Shown piece after piece: positions 59,536-64,000 of a stretch of DNA of 64,000 bases. Each line of letters begins with the position of its first letter. The first letter of the stretch is position 1. The notes beneath the pieces are model-generated. The model ran no database searches. It worked only from the letters and a program-made list of their open reading frames with translations, and had not been told where the DNA came from. Origin of the DNA: an uncultured Prevotellaceae bacterium (GTDB taxonomy: Bacteria > Bacteroidota > Bacteroidia > Bacteroidales > Bacteroidaceae); assembly GCA_937877605.1 (NCBI GenBank), contig CALFJA010000055.1:27483-91482 (forward strand), given 5' to 3'. The position numbers and the translations under genes were made by a program.

Positions 59536-61887
59536 ATGTATCAGATAGTAGCCAAGCAACAACTTTCCGAGAAAGTGTTCCTCTTTGAAGTGGAAGCACC
59601 ACTGATAGCAAAGAGTCGTAAACCCGGCAATTTTGTCATTATCCGGGTTGACAAGCAAGGCGAGCGTATACCGCTAACCATAGCCGAAGCCGACACCACA
59701 CGAGGCACAATAACACTCGTTGTGCAGGCCGTCGGCGTGTCAACCAGCAAAATGGCCCACCTCAATGTGGGCGACTCCTTTGCCGATGTGGTTGGTCCGC
59801 TCGGCAATCCCACGCACATTGAACGCTTCGGTACCGTTATCTGCGCCGGCGGCGGCGTGGGTGTTGCACCCATGCTACCCATCATCCAGGCACTGAAAAA
59901 AGCCGGCAACCGCGTACTCTCCGTACTTGCCGGACGGAGCAAGGAACTCATCATCCTGGAGGAAGAGGTACGGAAATCGAGCGACGAGGTCATCATCATG
60001 ACCGACGACGGCTCCTACGGACAGCAAGGAGTGGTCACCGTCGGCATCGAACAGCTGATACAGCAAGAACACATAGACCGCGTCTTTGCCATAGGCTCTC
60101 CCATCATGATGAAATTCTGCTGCCTGCTGACTCAGAAATACGGCATTCCGACCGATGTATCGCTCAACACCATCATGGTGGACGGAACGGGCATGTGCGG
60201 CGCCTGCCGCCTGACCATCGGCGGAAAGACCAAGTTCGTCTGCATCGACGGTCCTGAGTTTGACGGCCATCAGGTGGATTGGGACGAGATGTTCAAGCGC
60301 ATGGGCACCTTCCGCCAGGCCGAACAGGAAGCCTTCCGCAAATACAACGAAGCCGCACAGCAAACAACCGGACAACCAAACGGCCAAACAACCAAACAAC
60401 CAAACAGCCAAACAGCCAAACAGCCAGTATCAAGCGAAAGCCTTACCGACCGTGATGCGCAGTGGAGAAACGACTTGCGCAGTTCGATGAAAGCAAAAGA
60501 ACGCATGGCCATCGAACGCGTCATGATGCCCGAACTGACTCCTGACTACCGTGCGACGAAACTCCACGAGGAAGTGAACCAGGGGCTCACAGCCGACCAG
60601 GCAATGACAGAAGCCAAGCGATGCCTGGACTGCCCGAAGCCCACTTGCATGGAAGGATGCCCTGTTAGCATCAATATTCCGTCGTTCGTCAAGAACATCG
60701 AGCGCGGGAATTTCCTCGGGGCGGCAAGCGTTTTGAAGCAAACTTCGGCCCTGCCGGCAGTCTGCGGCCGCGTGTGTCCCCAGGAGAAGCAGTGCGAAAG
60801 CCGCTGCATCCACTTGAAAATGAATAGCAAACCGGTCGCAATAGGCTACCTGGAACGCTTCGCCGCAGACTATGAAAGGGAAAGCGGACAGGCCTCCCTG
60901 CCCGAAATGCAACCGAAGAACGGCATCAAGATTGCCGTGGTCGGCTCGGGACCGGCAGGCTTGAGCTTTGCCGGAGACATGGCCAAGCAAGGCTATGAGG
61001 TGCATGTCTTCGAGGCACTGCACGAGATTGGCGGTGTGTTGAAATACGGAATACCGGAGTTCCGACTGCCAAACAGCATCGTAGATGTGGAAATCGACAA
61101 CCTGAAAAAGATGGGCGTGGAGTTCCAGACCGACTGTATCGTGGGCAAGACCGTCACCGTCGAGCAACTGGAGGCCGACGGCTACAAAGGCATTTTCATC
61201 GGTTCGGGCGCCGGCTTGCCCAATTTCATGAACATTCCGGGCGAAAATGCGCTGAACATTATGTCGAGCAACGAATACCTCACCCGTGTAAACCTGATGG
61301 ATGCAGCCAACGATTTGACTGACACTCCCATCAACTGCGGCAAGCATGTGCTTGTGGTGGGTGGCGGAAACACTGCCATGGACTCCTGCCGTACGGCCAA
61401 GCGACTGGGCGCAGAGGTGACTATTGTCTACCGCCGCAGCGAAGCCGAGATGCCGGCACGCCTCGAAGAGGTGAAGCATGCCAAGGAGGAGGGCATCAAC
61501 TTCCTGACGCTTCACAACCCGATAGAATATCTTGCCGACGAGAACGGGGCCGTCCGTGCTGCCGTCCTTCAGGTAATGGAACTGGGAGAGCCCGACGCCA
61601 GCGGCCGGAGGTCGCCCGTCCCCGTAGAGGGTAAGACCGTAACCATAGATGTAGACCAGGTAATCGTGGCCATCGGGGTCAGTCCCAATCCGCTAGTGCC
61701 TAATTCCATCAGTGGATTGGAGCTGGGCCGTAAGAACACCATCGTGGTGAACGAAGGCATGCAGGCCAGCATTCCAACCATATTTGCCGGCGGCGACATT
61801 GTCCGCGGAGGTGCAACCGTCATCCTTGCCATGGGTGATGGCCGCCGCGCTGCAGCCAGCATGCACAAAAAACTGAGCCAGGCATGA
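59536..61887 (+). CDS. NfnAB-like fusion: FAD/NAD-binding subunit plus glutamate-synthase-type NADPH subunit
   Basis: A 783-residue fusion. Residues 1-270 are a ferredoxin-reductase-like FAD/NAD domain (RIPLTIAEAD; GGGVGVAPMLPIIQAL) with a [2Fe-2S] site in GTGMCGACRLTIGG and FVCIDGPEFDG. Residues 310-783 are a GltD/NfnL-type module. Two [4Fe-4S] motifs, CLDCPKPTCMEGCPVSI and CGRVCPQEKQCESRC, precede the FAD site IAVVGSGPAGLSFAGD and the NADPH site VLVVGGGNTAMDSCRTAK. This matches NADH-dependent reduced-ferredoxin:NADP oxidoreductase, here as one chain. Residues 275-298 (QTTGQPNGQTTKQPNSQTAK) are an 8-bp repeat array acting as interdomain linker. A dihydroorotate-dehydrogenase-B plus glutamate-synthase label is the common automatic alternative. 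Confidence 0.93.
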   Translation: MYQIVAKQQLSEKVFLFEVEAPLIAKSRKPGNFVIIRVDKQGERIPLTIAEADTTRGTITLVVQAVGVSTSKMAHLNVGDSFADVVGPLGNPTHIERFGTVICAGGGVGVAPMLPIIQALKKAGNRVLSVLAGRSKELIILEEEVRKSSDEVIIMTDDGSYGQQGVVTVGIEQLIQQEHIDRVFAIGSPIMMKFCCLLTQKYGIPTDVSLNTIMVDGTGMCGACRLTIGGKTKFVCIDGPEFDGHQVDWDEMFKRMGTFRQAEQEAFRKYNEAAQQTTGQPNGQTTKQPNSQTAKQPVSSESLTDRDAQWRNDLRSSMKAKERMAIERVMMPELTPDYRATKLHEEVNQGLTADQAMTEAKRCLDCPKPTCMEGCPVSINIPSFVKNIERGNFLGAASVLKQTSALPAVCGRVCPQEKQCESRCIHLKMNSKPVAIGYLERFAADYERESGQASLPEMQPKNGIKIAVVGSGPAGLSFAGDMAKQGYEVHVFEALHEIGGVLKYGIPEFRLPNSIVDVEIDNLKKMGVEFQTDCIVGKTVTVEQLEADGYKGIFIGSGAGLPNFMNIPGENALNIMSSNEYLTRVNLMDAANDLTDTPINCGKHVLVVGGGNTAMDSCRTAKRLGAEVTIVYRRSEAEMPARLEEVKHAKEEGINFLTLHNPIEYLADENGAVRAAVLQVMELGEPDASGRRSPVPVEGKTVTIDVDQVIVAIGVSPNPLVPNSISGLELGRKNTIVVNEGMQASIPTIFAGGDIVRGGATVILAMGDGRRAAASMHKKLSQA
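60358..60429. repeat. 8-bp tandem array in the NfnAB linker (9 units, 72 bp)
   Basis: CAGCAAAC, AACCGGAC, AACCAAAC, GGCCAAAC, AACCAAAC, AACCAAAC, AGCCAAAC, AGCCAAAC, AGCCAGTA. Its 72 bp equal three 24-bp frame-neutral periods, and it lies precisely between the two enzymatic halves. Confidence 0.92.
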
Positions 61888-62249
61888 ATGGAATCTACAC
61901 CATCCTGCTCCTCCTGATGAGCAATGTGTTCATGACGCTTGCCTGGTACGGACATCTCCGCCTTCAGGAAACGGGGCACACCAGCAACTGGCCGCTGATT
62001 GGAGTCATTGGCTTTTCCTGGTCGATAGCCTTCTTCGAGTACTGCTGCCAGGTGCCTGCCAACCGCATAGGGTTCGTTTCCAACGGCGGCCCTTTCACGC
62101 TGGTGCAGTTGAAGGTCATTCAGGAGTGCATCTCGTTGCTGGTCTTCGCCATCATCGCCCACTTTCTCTTTCAGGGCCAGCAGATGCAGTGGAACCACTG
62201 GCTGGCATTCATCCTCATTGTCTGCGCCGTCTATCTCGTATTTATGTAA
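61884..62249 (+). CDS. DUF486 / DMT-like four-helix membrane protein
   Basis: A 121-residue protein with four hydrophobic helices, matching the small DUF486 group of drug/metabolite-transporter-like proteins: SNVFMTLAWYGHLR, then FSWSIAFFEYCCQVPANRIG and FTLVQLKVIQECISL. The transported substrate is unknown. It overlaps the NfnAB stop as ATGA and is followed after 6 nt by a lipoprotein gene, so it belongs to the serS-downstream operon. Confidence 0.9.
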   Translation: MNGIYTILLLLMSNVFMTLAWYGHLRLQETGHTSNWPLIGVIGFSWSIAFFEYCCQVPANRIGFVSNGGPFTLVQLKVIQECISLLVFAIIAHFLFQGQQMQWNHWLAFILIVCAVYLVFM

Positions 62250-62255
62250 TAGGTC

Positions 62256-62588
62256 ATGAGCGCACGGAAGCCATTCATCCTCGGTCTGGCACTGGCCACC
62301 CTATTGTTTTGCTCGTGCCTGCAGACACCCAAGAAGCCGCAGCAATTACCCTTCTGGGTGGAAGACTCTGTGTCGCAGCAGCCCGCTGACAAAACGGCGC
62401 CGAAGCCCGGAAATAAAGAGGAAGAGCCCTACACGAAGACCTACGAAGACGCATACGAGAAAGGTTATGAGCATGGCTACGAGGAAATGCCCGACCTTCC
62501 CGACGACAAGGTGAGCCAAGAGCAGCGACAGGCCTTTGAAGACGGCTATGAGGAGGGACTCGACGACAGTTACGACGGATATGAGTGA
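62256..62588 (+). CDS. Small acidic lipoprotein with Gly-Tyr repeats
   Basis: A 110-residue lipoprotein. The signal peptide ends in ATLLFCSC (lipobox, Cys about 21). The mature part is a Pro/Lys/Glu-rich linker followed by an acidic tail with repeated Y-E-x-G-Y units (EDAYEKGYEHGYEE and AFEDGYEEGLDDSYDGYE). I do not recognise a family; the D/E-x-G-Y repeats could bind cations or form a short helical hairpin. Its last 8 bp overlap the TtcA-like gene. Confidence 0.75.
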   Translation: MSARKPFILGLALATLLFCSCLQTPKKPQQLPFWVEDSVSQQPADKTAPKPGNKEEEPYTKTYEDAYEKGYEHGYEEMPDLPDDKVSQEQRQAFEDGYEEGLDDSYDGYE

Positions 62589-63297
62589 CAGGAGAATCCG
62601 GCAACAGTTCGGCAAGGCCGTGCGGGAATTCGCGCTCATCGAGGACGGCGACGCCATCCTGATAGGCCTCTCGGGAGGGAAGGACTCACTCCTGCTCACA
62701 GAATTGCTGGCACGCCAGAGCAAGATTTTCAAACCGCGCTTCACGGTCGAGGCTGCCCATGTCAGGATGGAAAATGTGGAATACGAGAGCGACCTCTCGG
62801 CGCTCCGGCAATTCTGCGATGTCCTGGGAGTGCGCCTGCACATCCTCACGACGGCCATTCCACAGCCCACAGCCGACCATCCTGCGCCCCAGCCCTGCTT
62901 CAGATGCTCCTGGCAGAGACGGAAAATGCTGTTCGGCCTGGCACAGGAACTCCACTGCAACAAGATTGCCTTGGGCCATCACATGGACGACATCATCCAC
63001 ACTGCCCTGCTCAACCTGTTCCACGAAGGGCGCTTCGGAACCATGCCGGTACGGCTGAAACTCGGGAAAATGCCGCTGACCATCATCCGTCCGCTGTGCA
63101 TGATGAGCGAAGCCGACATTCAGGCCTATGCCGAAGAGCGCAATTATCCGCGGCAACGGAAGAGATGTCCCTACGAGCAGGAGTCGCAACGGGAGGAGAT
63201 GAAACAGTTGTTCCAGCACATCGAGAAACAAAATCCCGAGGTGCGCCATTCCATCTGGCACGCACTGACAAGAGACGGTAAGCTGGTGGAACCTTGA
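62581..63297 (+). CDS. TtcA-like tRNA thiolation enzyme (PP-loop ATPase)
   Basis: A 238-residue PP-loop enzyme of the TtcA/TtuA group. The PP-loop is LIGLSGGKDSLLL (about 27-39). CFRCSWQRRKMLF near 101-113 holds a C-x2-C pair expected to help bind an iron-sulfur cluster, and GHHMDDIIHTALLNLFHEG near 132-150 is the family's second motif. TtcA makes 2-thiocytidine at position 32 of tRNAs. The protein is shorter than E. coli TtcA (about 311 residues). The start ATG 62581 overlaps the lipoprotein stop; earlier codons in frame are inside that gene. Confidence 0.9.
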   Translation: MSDRRIRQQFGKAVREFALIEDGDAILIGLSGGKDSLLLTELLARQSKIFKPRFTVEAAHVRMENVEYESDLSALRQFCDVLGVRLHILTTAIPQPTADHPAPQPCFRCSWQRRKMLFGLAQELHCNKIALGHHMDDIIHTALLNLFHEGRFGTMPVRLKLGKMPLTIIRPLCMMSEADIQAYAEERNYPRQRKRCPYEQESQREEMKQLFQHIEKQNPEVRHSIWHALTRDGKLVEP

Positions 63298-63320
63298 CAC
63301 AGGAAGAGCCGGCACATGAC

Positions 63321-63343
63321 TTTTGTCGCAATATTTTACGAAA
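63321..63343. repeat. ATATTTTAC word after the TtcA-like gene
   Basis: TTTTGTCGCA followed by ATATTTTACGAAA, matching 34671-34693 at 21 of 23 positions. The rest of the 63298-63786 gap contains one strong hairpin and no gene. Confidence 0.7.
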
Positions 63344-63494
63344 CAACCCCTCAATTTTAACATTTGTAGGGAAAAATAAATTTTCCAGTTGGCAAAAACC
63401 GGCAAATCATGAAGTTTTTCAAATAACGCATAAGCAACTGGGCACCAGCAACTTGACAGAAATCAGAAAACATTTTGCCGCCATACAAAATCCA

Positions 63495-63530
63495 AGAGGG
63501 CCTCACTTGAGTCGTAAGTGAGGCCCTCTT
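63495..63530. terminator. Strong hairpin between the TtcA-like gene and the phosphorylase gene
   Basis: AGAGGGCCTCACTT and AAGTGAGGCCCTCT form a perfect 14-bp stem with a 7-nt loop. It lies about 200 nt after the TtcA-like stop; A and T residues flank it, so it could terminate in either direction. Confidence 0.75.
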
Positions 63531-63786
63531 GCACTATAAATGGCAAGCATTCAGACGGCAAAAGCCATCCTTTTGCAGCGGAAATAGTAAAGAAATAAGA
63601 CATTTCCTCCCTATTCCACGCCCCCGACACCATGATTTTCCACCTCCGACAGCATAATTCCCCAGCTGGAACCGCCGGTTTTCCCGACAGAGATTTGTAG
63701 CGATTATTTACCAAATCCAGGCACAATAAAAAACACATCTGAAAGAAAAAGAGCGTAAAAATCTTGCGCGTTAGAATTAAAACACC

Positions 63787-63794
63787 TATATTTG
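63787..63794 (+). promoter_or_regulatory. Putative -7 box (TATATTTG) for the phosphorylase gene
   Basis: A full TAnnTTTG match 45 nt upstream of ATG 63839. Confidence 0.7.
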
Positions 63795-63838
63795 CTTTTT
63801 CTAAACTTATTGTTGCACAAACCTTAACCCTAAAAACC

Positions 63839-64000
63839 ATGAGTAAATACTTTGCCCCATCAGAACTGATTATCAACGATGACGGTTCTTGTTTCCACCT
63901 TCACCTGAAGCCAGAACACCTTGCCGACAAGGTTGTTCTCGTAGGCGACCCCGACCGCGTGTCCCTTATTGCAAAACATTTCGACAGCATTGAGAACGAA
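63839..64000 (+). CDS. Nucleoside (uridine) phosphorylase-like protein, 5' part only
   Basis: The first 54 codons, cut by the window end. The translation MSKYFAPSELIINDDGSCFH leads to VVLVGDPDRVSLIAKHFDSI; GDPDRV is the N-terminal phosphate-binding motif of the PNP/UDP phosphorylase family 1. Such enzymes split nucleosides with phosphate for salvage. Which nucleoside is used cannot be told from this fragment. Confidence 0.8.
   Translation, partial: MSKYFAPSELIINDDGSCFHLHLKPEHLADKVVLVGDPDRVSLIAKHFDSIENE

Noticed and set aside
63463..63876. Minus-strand open frame at the window end
   Set aside because: It crosses a perfect terminator hairpin and the phosphorylase promoter and has no recognisable product.

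Overview
The window is bacterial chromosome from a member of the Bacteroidales, most likely Prevotella or a close relative. Three things point there. Almost every gene start is preceded by the Bacteroidota -7 box TAnnTTTG, with little Shine-Dalgarno signal. The gene content is typical of the group: an 11-subunit type nuo operon with fused nuoCD, a FeoA-FeoB fusion with its Cys-rich partner, DUF4270, a DUF5112/DUF5113-type sensor kinase, an NfnAB-like fusion, and an archaeal-type ProS. An extracellular amylase ends in a type IX-secretion-like tail. No phage, insertion sequence, CRISPR array or plasmid gene was found; this is core and household chromosome. Family names rest on motif recognition by eye, without database searches.

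Layout. 1-7461 (minus): nuoA-B-CD-H-I-J-K-L and the start of nuoM, a complex I without the NADH module. 7563-8417 (minus): a BadF-type sugar kinase, divergent from an MscS channel (8614-10968). 11034-12872: a small unknown gene divergent from an AGCS amino acid symporter. 13440-20656: secA, an orphan ABC ATPase, feoAB with its small partner, and tRNA-Cys. 20963-24201: a secreted alpha-amylase, a small acidic protein, and RNase P RNA. 24361-32539: an HtrA protease, a type-B carboxylesterase and a very long TamB. 32451-34192 (minus): nitroreductase, KdsC-like phosphatase and Maf, whose last codons overlap the tamB 3' end. 34769-37168: a TonB-dependent receptor. 37264-39420: carboxyltransferase, small protein and biotin carrier. 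39643-42034: a half-length GT5 synthase, a DUF4270 lipoprotein and a 43-residue protein. 42297-46098 (minus): PcrA/UvrD, MtgA and an OmpA-like lipoprotein. 46316-47797: proS. 48266-52367 (minus): an unusual sensor kinase and its response regulator. 52773-57423: NhaC antiporter, GH25 lysozyme, 5'-nucleotidase-like enzyme and a NudC-like hydrolase. 58185-63297: serS, NfnAB fusion, DUF486 protein, lipoprotein and TtcA-like enzyme. 63839-64000: the start of a nucleoside phosphorylase.

The most striking feature is not a gene. Gaps between genes, several gene ends and two interdomain linkers carry a vocabulary of short dispersed repeats. These are (i) an 8-bp tandem word close to GACCAAAC, (ii) palindromes built on GGCCCCAAACG with arms up to 17 bp, (iii) TTATTGTTAA strings, (iv) CTTCCACCTT strings, (v) ATTTACGGATTT strings, (vi) a CTCGCTACGCGCTT word, (vii) an ATATTTTAC word, and (viii) two diverged copies of a roughly 190-bp element with ungapped landmark spacing. 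Some have become protein sequence: the C-termini of the BadF kinase, Maf, MtgA and TamB, the N-terminus of the NudC-like protein, an insert in TamB, a stretch near the C-terminus of the sensor kinase, and the linkers of the NfnAB fusion and the amylase. The second notable item is the sensor kinase, which carries its ATPase domain in the middle and a candidate phosphoacceptor histidine in a separate C-terminal module.
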